Of a stretch of DNA of 64,000 bases, positions 9,423 to 17,358 are shown piece after piece. The notes beneath the pieces were generated by a model. The model had not been told where the DNA came from. It ran no database searches and saw only the letters and a program-made list of their open reading frames with translations. Origin of the DNA: Roseobacter sp. CCS2 (GTDB lineage: Bacteria; Pseudomonadota; Alphaproteobacteria; Rhodobacterales; Rhodobacteraceae); contig NZ_AAYB01000004.1 in the NCBI RefSeq assembly GCF_000169435.1, forward strand, positions 124,001 through 188,000, read 5' to 3'. Numbering within the stretch: position 1 is the stretch's first letter; each line of letters begins with the position of its first letter. A program made the translations under genes and the position numbers.

Positions 9423-10028
9423 TCAACCATCCGCCTTGCGACAAACAGCAGGCAGCCCATCACGCCACCAATACGCGCCAAGCACCGGCGGTACAGTAAC
9501 ATCAACAGCGACATCAGTGCGCCCTGAACGCTCCATCCTGCCGACCCCGGTTGTATAATCCAGATAACAACCAGGCACACCGCTATCCGGGGTGCCGTTG
9601 CTGCGAATGACATCAACAGCCCAGCTGCCTTGATCATGGCGCAAGGTAATCGTCATTTGCAATGGGCCTGCCCCGCCGTACAGAACCGGCCTTGCGTGGC
9701 CTGCCCCATCCGGACCGCTGTCTTGGTAATTTATGGCGATCAGATCATATTGCTCTTGTGGCCAATTGGCTGGCAATACGGATCGCATAATATCCCCCGG
9801 GCCTAGACGGCCAGTATCAGATTCCGAGAAAAAAGTGATCAGGTCGACCGCATCACCTGCATCATTGATCACCATGATCAGGCGGTCATCCAAGCCATCA
9901 TCGTTCCAATCATGCCCACTAGCCGCTGCGACCAAGCGGGTTAAATCAATTTGCAGTCGCTCTTGGATGCCATCGGCAAAAGACCATGCCGGGGAAAGGA
10001 ATAAAGCAAGACAGATATACCGTCGCAT
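9423..10028 (-). CDS. Exported protein of unknown function, paralogue of the next gene
   Basis: I do not recognise a named family. The protein (about 201 residues from the ATG at 10028) begins with a clear signal peptide, MRRYICLALFLSPAWSFA. Near mature residue 20 it has GHDWNDDGLDDRLIMVINDAGDAVDL, quoted here only as its Asp-rich core DWNDDGLDD. That core resembles the calcium-binding loops of FG-GAP/VCBS-type repeats. Two Cys remain in the mature chain (VPGCYLD and LPAVCRK), enough for one disulfide. The upstream gene encodes a protein with the same order of elements and the same WRD-LP-C ending, so the pair arose by tandem duplication. The start at 10028 is preferred over 10076 because it avoids overlap and exposes the signal peptide. 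Confidence 0.7.
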   Translation of the reverse strand: MRRYICLALFLSPAWSFADGIQERLQIDLTRLVAAASGHDWNDDGLDDRLIMVINDAGDAVDLITFFSESDTGRLGPGDIMRSVLPANWPQEQYDLIAINYQDSGPDGAGHARPVLYGGAGPLQMTITLRHDQGSWAVDVIRSNGTPDSGVPGCYLDYTTGVGRMERSGRTDVAVDVTVPPVLGAYWWRDGLPAVCRKADG

Positions 10029-10047
10029 CAGATTTGGCGCCCTTTCA

Positions 10048-10668
10048 TTACGGCAAACAAGGGCGCGGCAAATCACGCCACGTCCAGTCGGTCAAAACGG
10101 GTTCGGGCCCGGGGTCATAACGGGTCTCAACACCATCAGGGCCGATAATAGTTGCATATGCCGGACGCGTTTGTTCAGCGACCTCAGTGTCAGGAATAAA
10201 GACAATTTCGCAAACCCGATCATGCCCGCCAGCGGCGTCCTTTTGTTGAAACGTCGCAATACGGGATATTCCAGAGCCTTCAATCCGTGGGTTGGTCGTA
10301 ATCAGCAGCATTTTTTCTGTGTCCCTTGATCGATAGACGATTTCGGGTTCGTACAATGAATGCGCAGGACCAATGTCGTACGTTACATCAATACGCGTCG
10401 GATCATATGGTAGGACATCATGTGCCACCTCAGTGACATCAACAACGCTGGTTATTGGGTCAGACGTGGCAAGATACAGATCAACGCTGTCTCCGGTCTT
10501 TGAAATCGCAATAACTGCAAGATCGGCGTGATCATCCCTATTCCAGTCGTTCTCGCCATATTTGGAAATCGCGTAAACACCCAAAATACGGTCAGCCTCG
10601 ATCATAAATGGTGCGGCAATTGCAGGCTGGGCCAACACCATCGCCAAGACGCCGAAAACAAAACGCAT
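10048..10668 (-). CDS. Exported protein of unknown function, first of a tandem pair
   Basis: The 206-residue protein has a signal peptide (MRFVFGVLAMVLAQPAIA, then APF). The Asp-rich element NDWNRDDHADLAVIAISK is followed by TGDSVDLYLATSD. The mature part has two Cys (RVCEIVF and PRPCLP) and ends in WTWRDLPRPCLP. The downstream neighbour (9423-10028) repeats these landmarks: DWN-D-D, GD-VDL and WRD-LP-C. It is probably periplasmic or secreted, possibly calcium binding. No enzyme motif is visible and I assign no function. The 183 bp upstream, to the ABC gene, hold nothing recognisable. Confidence 0.72.
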   Translation of the reverse strand: MRFVFGVLAMVLAQPAIAAPFMIEADRILGVYAISKYGENDWNRDDHADLAVIAISKTGDSVDLYLATSDPITSVVDVTEVAHDVLPYDPTRIDVTYDIGPAHSLYEPEIVYRSRDTEKMLLITTNPRIEGSGISRIATFQQKDAAGGHDRVCEIVFIPDTEVAEQTRPAYATIIGPDGVETRYDPGPEPVLTDWTWRDLPRPCLP

Positions 10669-10851
10669 AAACCTATCCCACTCAGTTATTCATCCGCAGA
10701 CGACTTGTCGAAAGCACCACAATACGCAAAACGGAAACCTTTGATAGATGCGATGTTTTGCGACTAGGCCCCACAGCGCCGTTCATCTTTCCGTTTTAGC
10801 AAACACAAACCAGCGCTGTCTCGCAACAGGGTCACCAATTGCACCCGACCG

Positions 10852-12672
10852 TTAAACCAGTTCCTCTTCGGATTGTCTGTTCCACAGATGCGCATAGCGT
10901 CCTTGGGCGGCCAGCAGATCATCGTGGCGACCTTCTTCGACGATGACCCCGTCTTCCAGCACCACAATCCGGTCCGCATCGGCAATCGTCGACAAACGGT
11001 GCGCAATCGTGATCACCGTGCGCCCTTCGCCCATCGCTTTCAACTCTGCCTGAATTTCCATTTCGGTTTCAGTATCCAACGCCGATGTCGCCTCGTCCAG
11101 CAACAGGATCGGCGGGTTTTTCAGCAGCGTCCGCGCGATGCCGACCCGCTGTTTTTCACCACCCGACAGCTTCAGCCCGCGTTCGCCTACCGTGGTTTGA
11201 TAACCATCTGGCAAACTGGTGATAAAGTCATGGATTTTGGCAGCTTTCGCCGCTTCGACGATCTCATCCTCAGAGGCAGCCGGACGGCCATAGGCGATGT
11301 TGTAATGCACCGTGTCGTTGAATAGAACCGTATCCTGCGGCACCACCCCGATCTGCGCGTGCAGGCTTTGCTGGGTCACGTCACGCACGTCTTGCCCGTC
11401 AATCAACAAAGCACCGCCGCCCACATCATAAAACCGGAATAGCAAGCGTCCGATGGTCGATTTGCCGGACCCCGAAGAGCCGACAATCGCGATCGTCTGT
11501 CCCGGCTCTACCTCTAGGCTGACACCTTTCAGGATCGGGCGTTCCACATCATAGCCAAAGGTCACATTTTGCAACGCAACCCGGCCCCCATTGACCTGCA
11601 AATCCACCACACCCGGCTTATCATTCACTTCGGCAGGTTGTTCCAACAGGTCAAACATATCGCCCATATCAATCAGCGCCTGCCGGATTTCGCGGTAAAC
11701 GGTGCCAAGGAAATTCAGCGGCATGGTGATCTGGATCATATAGGCGTTCACCATGACAAAATCACCGACAGTCAGATCACCGCGCTGCACGCCGATGGCC
11801 GCCATGACCATCACCACGACAAGACCGGTGGTGATCAGCAGCGATTGACCAAAATTCAGAAAGGCGAGCGAATAATTGGTGCGGATCGCCGCATCCTCGT
11901 AATTCTCCATCGCGACATCATAGCGGTCCGCCTCCCACCGCTCGGCGCCAAAGTATTTGACGGTTTCGAAATTCAGCAGGCTGTCGATGGCCTTTTGGTT
12001 GGCGTCTGTGTCCTGATCATTCATTTCCTTGCGGATTTTCACGCGCCATTCGGTGACCTTGAATGTAAACCAGACATAAAGCGCAATGGTCACAACAACG
12101 GCTGCCAAGTACCAGACATCAAACAGGAAAAACAGGATCGCGCCGATCATCAACAGTTCCAGCACCAGCGGCCCAATTGAGAACAACAAAAAGCGCAGTA
12201 GAAAATCAACACCCTTAACCCCCCGTTCAATGATCCTCGACAGACCACCGGTTTTTCGGGTGATGTGATAGCGCATCGACAGGCGGTGAATATGGGTGAA
12301 CGTCTCAAGCGCCAGTTGGCGCAGGGCGCGCTGACCAACCTTGGTAAAGACCACGTCGCGCAACTGCTGAAAGCCCACTGTCATCAGGCGCGCTATGCCG
12401 TATGCAATGGTCAGGCCAACGGCACCCAGCCCCATCATGGTGGCCGCATCCATATCCTCTGGTGCCAGCGCATCCACTGCCTCGCGGTAAAAAAGCGGGG
12501 TTGTCACCGCGATCAACTTTGACAGAAAAAGCACCGCCAGCGCGATCACAACGCGGCGTTTCACCCAAGGGTGTGCATCGGGCCACAGGTAAGGGGCAAC
12601 GCGGCGGATCACGCTCCACCCTTGGATCTGGGCGTCGTTCAGATTGGCATCAGTTTTCGCGAGACCACGCAT
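10852..12672 (-). CDS. Atm1/HMT1-type ABC exporter (fused permease and ATPase)
   Basis: The 606-residue half-transporter has six transmembrane helices over about residues 40-330, followed by the nucleotide-binding domain. The domain shows Walker A GSSGSGKST, a Q-loop region (IGVVPQDTVLF), the signature LSGGEKQRVGIART, Walker B ILLLDEATSALD and the H-loop TIAHRLSTIADADR. The N-terminal part (APYLWPDAHPWVKRRVVIAL) matches bacterial relatives of mitochondrial Atm1, which export glutathione-linked sulfur species or heavy-metal conjugates and work as homodimers. No partner gene is next to it. The Atm1 subgroup is inferred from overall resemblance; the ABC-exporter call itself is certain. Confidence 0.9.
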   Translation of the reverse strand: MRGLAKTDANLNDAQIQGWSVIRRVAPYLWPDAHPWVKRRVVIALAVLFLSKLIAVTTPLFYREAVDALAPEDMDAATMMGLGAVGLTIAYGIARLMTVGFQQLRDVVFTKVGQRALRQLALETFTHIHRLSMRYHITRKTGGLSRIIERGVKGVDFLLRFLLFSIGPLVLELLMIGAILFFLFDVWYLAAVVVTIALYVWFTFKVTEWRVKIRKEMNDQDTDANQKAIDSLLNFETVKYFGAERWEADRYDVAMENYEDAAIRTNYSLAFLNFGQSLLITTGLVVVMVMAAIGVQRGDLTVGDFVMVNAYMIQITMPLNFLGTVYREIRQALIDMGDMFDLLEQPAEVNDKPGVVDLQVNGGRVALQNVTFGYDVERPILKGVSLEVEPGQTIAIVGSSGSGKSTIGRLLFRFYDVGGGALLIDGQDVRDVTQQSLHAQIGVVPQDTVLFNDTVHYNIAYGRPAASEDEIVEAAKAAKIHDFITSLPDGYQTTVGERGLKLSGGEKQRVGIARTLLKNPPILLLDEATSALDTETEMEIQAELKAMGEGRTVITIAHRLSTIADADRIVVLEDGVIVEEGRHDDLLAAQGRYAHLWNRQSEEELV

Positions 12673-12738
12673 AGAAACTCCAAAGCAGCGAAAGTCCTAC
12701 CTAAAGTCCCATAAGGCGGAACACCAGAGGCAGGTCAC

Positions 12739-13872
12739 CTATTGCGTGACCTCTGGCATGCGAAAAATCTGTCCGGGGTAAATCAGATCTGGATCGCGGA
12801 TAAGATCGCTGTTGGCCTCAAAGACTTCGACATAAAATATACCGTTTCCCAGGTTCTCTTCGGCAATCGCCCATAGCGTGGCACCGGGTTGCACGGTACG
12901 CACCGCCACCTCAAACCCCGCCACGGATGTTTCTTCGGCCAGCACGGCGGCCACATCGGCGGGTTCTTCGCGTTTGAAAGGTGTTTCAAGCCGCGAAACA
13001 ACGTCACCTGCTTCATCAACCTCATCAATGCGCAGGGTGTAGACGCCCGTATCAATATCGGGCAGATCAATGCGCCAATCACCGCCTTCGGTGACAACGG
13101 ACCCGGTCACCGGTTCATTATCGATATAGACCTGCACGGCACCATCCCCGGTCGCGCGGCCAGACAGTTGTACTTCGCCTTCGGGGTCATAGGTGATGGC
13201 ATCCAGCGCCACATTGGCATCAACCTGCGGGTTATCCAGTGTGGGTGTACCTTGCACCACGCGCACACCACCCGCATCAGCCTGTAAAACCACGGGCGGC
13301 GGGGCTTCGACAGGCGCATCGACCACAGGGGCAACAGGCGCCTCCGGCGTCACCGAGGCTGTGCTGTTATCTGGCAGCTCCGGCGAGGCCACAGGGGCGG
13401 TGGCCACAACCACGGGCGCCGCAATCGGCGCTACGATGTAGCTGGTTGTCGATGCAACAGCTTCGCCCTCTGGATCAGCAAGCAATGACAGGCGGCGCGG
13501 CTGATCGGACGGGCCCGCGACAGGCAGGGACACAAAGCTGCCTGTGCTGTCCGCTTGCACCCGGTCAATCGCCTGACCCGCCAACATCACATCAACCGTT
13601 TGTCCCGGGGGGGCACGGCCCGCGATCACAATGCTGCCGTCAGGTTCCACCCTGAAGGTATCAAACGTCGGCACCTGCTGGGATTGTTGCGGTTCTGGCG
13701 CGTCTGCACCCGCTGCAATGTCAGGCGCGATAGCCGCATCCTGTGCTTCACTGATCGGAGCTTCGCCGATATCAGGTTGCGGCATCAGCGCGAAAATGGC
13801 CAATCCGATGACCGCCGCGGCAATGCCACCCAGCACAACAGGCTTTGCGCCCGATTTAGCGTCTTCTGTCAC
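12739..13872 (-). CDS. LysM-domain envelope protein
   Basis: The 377-residue protein has an N-terminal membrane segment (VVLGGIAAAVIGLAIFALM), a long Pro/Ala/Val-rich low-complexity stretch, and repeated beta-rich segments (for example VEPDGSIVIAGRAPPGQTVD and AITYDPEGEVQLSGRATGDG). It ends in a LysM domain (TVQPGATLWAIAEENLGNG, then NSDLIRDPDLIYPGQIFRMP). LysM binds N-acetylglucosamine polymers, so this is an anchored peptidoglycan-binding protein of the periplasm. Proteins with this layout are common in Rhodobacterales. I see no catalytic domain. The start is a GTG at 13872 preceded by AAGGGA. It may be co-transcribed with the ABC exporter gene 66 bp downstream. Confidence 0.82.
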   Translation of the reverse strand: MTEDAKSGAKPVVLGGIAAAVIGLAIFALMPQPDIGEAPISEAQDAAIAPDIAAGADAPEPQQSQQVPTFDTFRVEPDGSIVIAGRAPPGQTVDVMLAGQAIDRVQADSTGSFVSLPVAGPSDQPRRLSLLADPEGEAVASTTSYIVAPIAAPVVVATAPVASPELPDNSTASVTPEAPVAPVVDAPVEAPPPVVLQADAGGVRVVQGTPTLDNPQVDANVALDAITYDPEGEVQLSGRATGDGAVQVYIDNEPVTGSVVTEGGDWRIDLPDIDTGVYTLRIDEVDEAGDVVSRLETPFKREEPADVAAVLAEETSVAGFEVAVRTVQPGATLWAIAEENLGNGIFYVEVFEANSDLIRDPDLIYPGQIFRMPEVTQ

Positions 13873-13983
13873 ATCTTATCCCTTTTGCAGTGCCAATTCA
13901 TGGCGGCCCCATCCCCGATGGTTGAGCCACCTTAACAACGCCGCTATGACCGGTCAAAGCGAAGCTGGACCAAAGGGATCACG

Positions 13984-14538
13984 ATGTCTGGAAATCAAAA
14001 ATCAGTTTGCGTCTACTGCGGGTCGCGCGATGGCACTATGCCAGAATACGCGCAGGCGGCAACAGACACCGGGCAGATGCTGGCGGCGAACGGCTGGCGG
14101 CTGGTTTACGGTGCGGGCGACGTGGGGCTGATGGGGCGCGTGGCCAATGCCGTGCAAGATGCAGGTGGCGCGACCTTTGGTGTGATCCCGACCCATTTGC
14201 TGGCGTGGGAAGTTGGCAAACGCGACCTTGATCAGTTTGTGATTACTGAAACGATGCACGAACGCAAAAAGGTCATGTTCATGAACGCTGATGCAGTGGT
14301 TGTGCTGCCCGGTGGCGCCGGATCATTGGATGAGTTTTTCGAGGCGCTGACATGGCGGCAACTGAAACTGCACGACAAACCGCTGATCTTGCTGAATATT
14401 GACGGGTTTTGGGACCCTTTGTGCGATCTGCTGCAACACGTGGTTGATAGCGGTTTTGCAGGCGATGACATTCTTGGCTTTGTTCAGGTGGCCGAAGATG
14501 TCGCAGACCTCGCAACACTGCTTAAAGCCGCGTTATAG
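13984..14538 (+). CDS. LOG-family protein (TIGR00730, nucleotide phosphoribohydrolase-like)
   Basis: The 184-residue Rossmann-fold protein starts VCVYCGSRDG, has the GAGDVGLMG loop, and carries the family signature PGGAGSLDEFFEALTW near residues 103-118. The family hydrolyses nucleoside 5'-monophosphates to a free base and ribose phosphate; in plants and some bacteria this releases cytokinins. In most bacteria the physiological substrate is unsettled. The third signature residue is Ala and Ser stands in place of the usual Thr (PGGxGT), a mild change. An AAGGGA Shine-Dalgarno precedes the ATG. It overlaps the convergent dehydratase gene by 6 bp at their 3' ends. Confidence 0.88.
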   Translation: MSGNQKSVCVYCGSRDGTMPEYAQAATDTGQMLAANGWRLVYGAGDVGLMGRVANAVQDAGGATFGVIPTHLLAWEVGKRDLDQFVITETMHERKKVMFMNADAVVVLPGGAGSLDEFFEALTWRQLKLHDKPLILLNIDGFWDPLCDLLQHVVDSGFAGDDILGFVQVAEDVADLATLLKAAL

Positions 14539-15504
14539 TTCTTTCATCAACGCTGCATAGCGGGCGAGTGAGATATTCGATCCGCACGCGATAATCCCCA
14601 CCTGACGCCCCGCCAAATCATCCTTGAGCGGACCAAGGACCGCCGCGAGCGACGCAGCACAAGCCGGCTCTGCCGTGACGCGCAGGACGTTTTGGTAGAT
14701 ATCCATCGCGGCCAGCATCTCGTGATCTTCAATCTTGACGATACGGTCCACATACGCCTTTGCGACCGCATAAGTCAGTGGCATCGCCAATGGCGCACCA
14801 AGGCTGTCAGCAATCGTGGCGACTTTTTCAATGCGCACCGCCTGCCCCGCAGCAAAGCTTTGTGACATGCTATCCGCGCCATAGGGTTCCACCCCGATCA
14901 CCATCGCGTCAGGGTTCACTTGCTTAATCGCGCAAGCCATCCCGCTGATCATCCCACCGCCACCGATGGGAATGACGAAAGTATCAATCTGGGGTGCCTG
15001 TCTTGCGTATTCATAGCCGCAAGTGGCCGACCCCAGGATCATATGCGCGGCCTCAAACGGATGCAGCAATGCACGCCCATTCTCTGCGGCTTTGTTCATC
15101 GCGGCAAAAGCCGCCGCCATGTCGTCGTGTAGCGTGACCGTCGCACCCAGCACCTGACAGCCCGCGATACGGGCCGGATCGGTCGCCTTGGGCATTGTGA
15201 TCAGCGCGTCCACACCAGCCGCCTTTGCCGCCCATGACACGGCCAGCGCATGGTTGCCGCCGCTGGCCGCGACAACACCCGCCGCGCGCTGTGCAGCATC
15301 CAGCCGACGGATACCCAGCAAAGCACCCCGCGCCTTGAACGATCCGGCCTGTTGAAACAGCTCCAGCTTGACGGTCACGCCTGCGCAATCTGGAAGGATG
15401 CCTTGCCAACGCGACGACGACAGCGGCAAAATTGGTGTTTCGATCAGTTCTGCCTGCACCTCTGCTTTGGCCGCAATAATCTTGTCTAGTGTCGGTCCGA
15501 TCAT
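14533..15504 (-). CDS. Threonine/serine dehydratase-like PLP enzyme
   Basis: This is a fold-type II PLP enzyme of about 323 residues. It has the Schiff-base lysine motif GSFKARGAL (near residue 55), the asparagine loop ASGGNHALAV, and the phosphate-binding glycine loop PIGGGGMISGMA (near residue 178). The family deaminates threonine or serine to 2-oxobutyrate or pyruvate, or racemises serine. It lacks the C-terminal ACT-like regulatory domain of biosynthetic IlvA, so a catabolic type is likely. The ATG at 15504 is preferred over the adjacent GTG because GGGAG lies six bases upstream. It is downstream of sodB but separated from it by a terminator. Confidence 0.85.
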   Translation of the reverse strand: MIGPTLDKIIAAKAEVQAELIETPILPLSSSRWQGILPDCAGVTVKLELFQQAGSFKARGALLGIRRLDAAQRAAGVVAASGGNHALAVSWAAKAAGVDALITMPKATDPARIAGCQVLGATVTLHDDMAAAFAAMNKAAENGRALLHPFEAAHMILGSATCGYEYARQAPQIDTFVIPIGGGGMISGMACAIKQVNPDAMVIGVEPYGADSMSQSFAAGQAVRIEKVATIADSLGAPLAMPLTYAVAKAYVDRIVKIEDHEMLAAMDIYQNVLRVTAEPACAASLAAVLGPLKDDLAGRQVGIIACGSNISLARYAALMKEL

Positions 15505-15520
15505 CACGTTCTCCCAAGCA

Positions 15521-15552
15521 AAAGGCCCGCGGAACGATGTCCCACGGGCCTT
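15521..15552 (-). terminator. Rho-independent terminator after sodB
   Basis: Read on the minus strand, arms AAGGCCCGtgGG and CCgcGGGCCTT enclose an eight-base loop and are followed by TTTTGCTT. It lies between the sodB stop and the dehydratase start. Confidence 0.8.
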
Positions 15553-15576
15553 GCAGATTGTCCAGATGGAGCGGAA

Positions 15577-16176
15577 TTACATGCGCGAGGCCACGTTTTC
15601 CCAGTTCACAAGGTTATCAAGGAAATTGGTCAGATAGGCCGGACGCTTGTTGCGGAAATCGATGTAGTAGGAGTGTTCCCACACATCGCAACCCAGCAGC
15701 GCGATTTGACCAAAGCACAGCGGGTTCACGCCATTTTCGGTCTTCGTGACCGCCAAGGACCCATCAGCGTTCTTGACCAACCAGCACCAGCCAGAGCCGA
15801 ACTGACCTGCACCTGCGGCGCTCAACTGCGACTTGAATTCATCAACCGAACCAAAGCTGTCAACCAGCGCTTTCTCAAGCTCACCCGGCATCGCACTGTC
15901 GCCCGGCCCCATCATTTCCCAAAACTGGTTGTGGTTCCAAAGCTGGCTGATGTTGTTGAAGATACCGTTCTGGGCGACAGACGATTTGTCGTATGTGCCG
16001 ACGATGATCTCTTCAAGGGATTTACCCTCCCACTCGGTCCCTTCAATCGCCTTGTTGCCATTAGTGACATAAGCGTTGTGGTGTAGGTCGTGGTGGTACT
16101 CGAGCGTTTCAGCGGACATGCCGTTGGACGCCAGCGCGTCATGGGCATAAGGAAGATCGGGTAGCGAAAATGCCAT
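15577..16176 (-). CDS. sodB: Superoxide dismutase, Fe/Mn type
   Basis: This 199-residue cytoplasmic enzyme converts superoxide to hydrogen peroxide and oxygen. It begins FSLPDLPYAHDAL. Metal ligands are visible in LEYHHDLHHNAYV (first His), QLWNHNQFW (second His) and DVWEHSYYIDFRNKRP (Asp and third His). The active-site neighbour motif GSGWCWLV carries a Cys between the tryptophans. The GPGDSAMPG loop and the overall pattern favour iron over manganese, but this is not decisive. It is monocistronic, as a terminator follows directly. Confidence 0.95.
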   Translation of the reverse strand: MAFSLPDLPYAHDALASNGMSAETLEYHHDLHHNAYVTNGNKAIEGTEWEGKSLEEIIVGTYDKSSVAQNGIFNNISQLWNHNQFWEMMGPGDSAMPGELEKALVDSFGSVDEFKSQLSAAGAGQFGSGWCWLVKNADGSLAVTKTENGVNPLCFGQIALLGCDVWEHSYYIDFRNKRPAYLTNFLDNLVNWENVASRM

Positions 16177-16319
16177 ATCGGGTATCTTTCTGAATTGAGG
16201 AAAGGGATGTGATGATAGATGTCACAAGGGCGGCGAAGGTCAAGGGGTGGTTAGTTTCGGCTTTGGGCCTCTGCTTTCGTCAGCAACACCGAAATAGCTT
16301 GAACGCAGATCATAGGGCG

Positions 16320-16337
16320 TTGCTAGCTCCCTAGCAA
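16320..16337. repeat. Perfect inverted repeat TTGCTAG-N4-CTAGCAA
   Basis: A seven-base-pair hairpin with a four-base loop lies in the 205 bp region between divergent sodB and the AT-rich hypothetical gene. It stands 45 bp before that gene's start. It could be an operator or a leader hairpin; nothing shows which. Confidence 0.45.
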
Positions 16338-16381
16338 AACACCTAATCTAAACATATATCTTAAACCATGAGTTCGTCACA

Positions 16382-16753
16382 ATGTTCAAGAATATAGCTC
16401 TAGGAATTTCATTATTACTTAATTCACTAGTCATTTTCTGGGTGTTCTTTCCTGTACAATCAGACGCTTTGAGAATGACCTGCGAAGAGGCACGGTCTGA
16501 AATCTTAAACAAGCAAGCGACCATTGATTTTGCATCGAACAAAAATGGCTCAATCATTATGTTGCACGACTTTCTGGATGCGAGTGATTACACACTTCGC
16601 AGTATGACAAGTTCGGATGAGCAAATCACTTTGGTATATGTTGCGAATACTTACCCAAAAACCTGCGGTATTCATCTACCCGGATTTGACGGTAATATTA
16701 TCCGTGTCCAAACAGATATTTCAGGTACTTCAAGGGTCATAGCTGTAAACTGA
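16382..16753 (+). CDS. Small exported or membrane-anchored hypothetical protein, AT-rich
   Basis: I do not recognise this 123-residue protein. It has an N-terminal hydrophobic stretch (IALGISLLLNSLVIFWVFF) that acts as a signal or anchor, then a hydrophilic domain with two Cys (MTCEEAR and PKTCGIH) that could pair in the periplasm. Codon and base use are clearly more AT-rich than in all neighbours (TTA, ATA and AAT codons are frequent). That suggests recent acquisition or weak selection. It is a single gene between sodB (divergent) and soxG (convergent), with no mobile-element remnant visible next to it. A coding start further upstream is not possible. Confidence 0.6.
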   Translation: MFKNIALGISLLLNSLVIFWVFFPVQSDALRMTCEEARSEILNKQATIDFASNKNGSIIMLHDFLDASDYTLRSMTSSDEQITLVYVANTYPKTCGIHLPGFDGNIIRVQTDISGTSRVIAVN

Positions 16754-16794
16754 GGGTGCTGCACAGCAGCTGCGTTTGTCGTCAAATCCACTTT

Positions 16795-17358
16795 TCACAA
16801 ATACCCAACCGCCCCCGCCTTCGCAGATGCCGCCAACACATCAAACGTATACCCGGCCACGGACCGGAAACAGATCACTGCGAATGTGTCCTCATCGCGC
16901 ATCCAGAAGGCCGCCGCGACCTGCCCTAACCGCGTCCGCCGAAAATCGCCTGGCTTAAAACTATCGGGATGTAAATCCACGGGTGCGAGTTTCGCGATCA
17001 CTTCGCGGCAAAACGCCCCCTCGACCAAGATGACCGCGCGGGCGTCAGATACGTTTTCGGCCAGATAATGCGTGCCTGCCAGCTTGGCGTCGATTTGCGC
17101 GACAGCGTCTGCCGCCGCTTCGTAGGGCACCAACACCAGCAATTCATCCGGCGACATCCAGCAAAGACCCTTGTCGCCGTCGCAGTTGGCTTGGCCTTGT
17201 TCGGGGAACTTCACGCCCGTTACGTCGGCACTTACTTTGCGCAGCTTTTTGTCTGACAAATCACCGCGCAGGATGATCATGCCCCGCAAGCCCGCCTCGC
17301 GGATTGTAACTTCGCCGGGGGTAACCTTGCCTTGTAATGCGCTGACAGTATTAGACAT
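16795..17358 (-). CDS. soxG: Sarcosine oxidase gamma subunit
   Basis: This 187-residue protein is the smallest non-metal subunit of heterotetrameric sarcosine oxidase, which oxidatively demethylates sarcosine and passes the one-carbon unit to tetrahydrofolate. Typical landmarks are GEVTIREAGLRGMIILRGDL near the start, CWMSPDELLVLVP in the middle, and RDEDTFAVICFRSVAGYTFD near the end, a GcvT-like fold. The start at 17358 overlaps the soxA stop (ATGTCTAA). A longer open frame to 17442 would run deep into soxA and is rejected. It is the last gene of the sox cluster. Confidence 0.93.
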   Translation of the reverse strand: MSNTVSALQGKVTPGEVTIREAGLRGMIILRGDLSDKKLRKVSADVTGVKFPEQGQANCDGDKGLCWMSPDELLVLVPYEAAADAVAQIDAKLAGTHYLAENVSDARAVILVEGAFCREVIAKLAPVDLHPDSFKPGDFRRTRLGQVAAAFWMRDEDTFAVICFRSVAGYTFDVLAASAKAGAVGYL

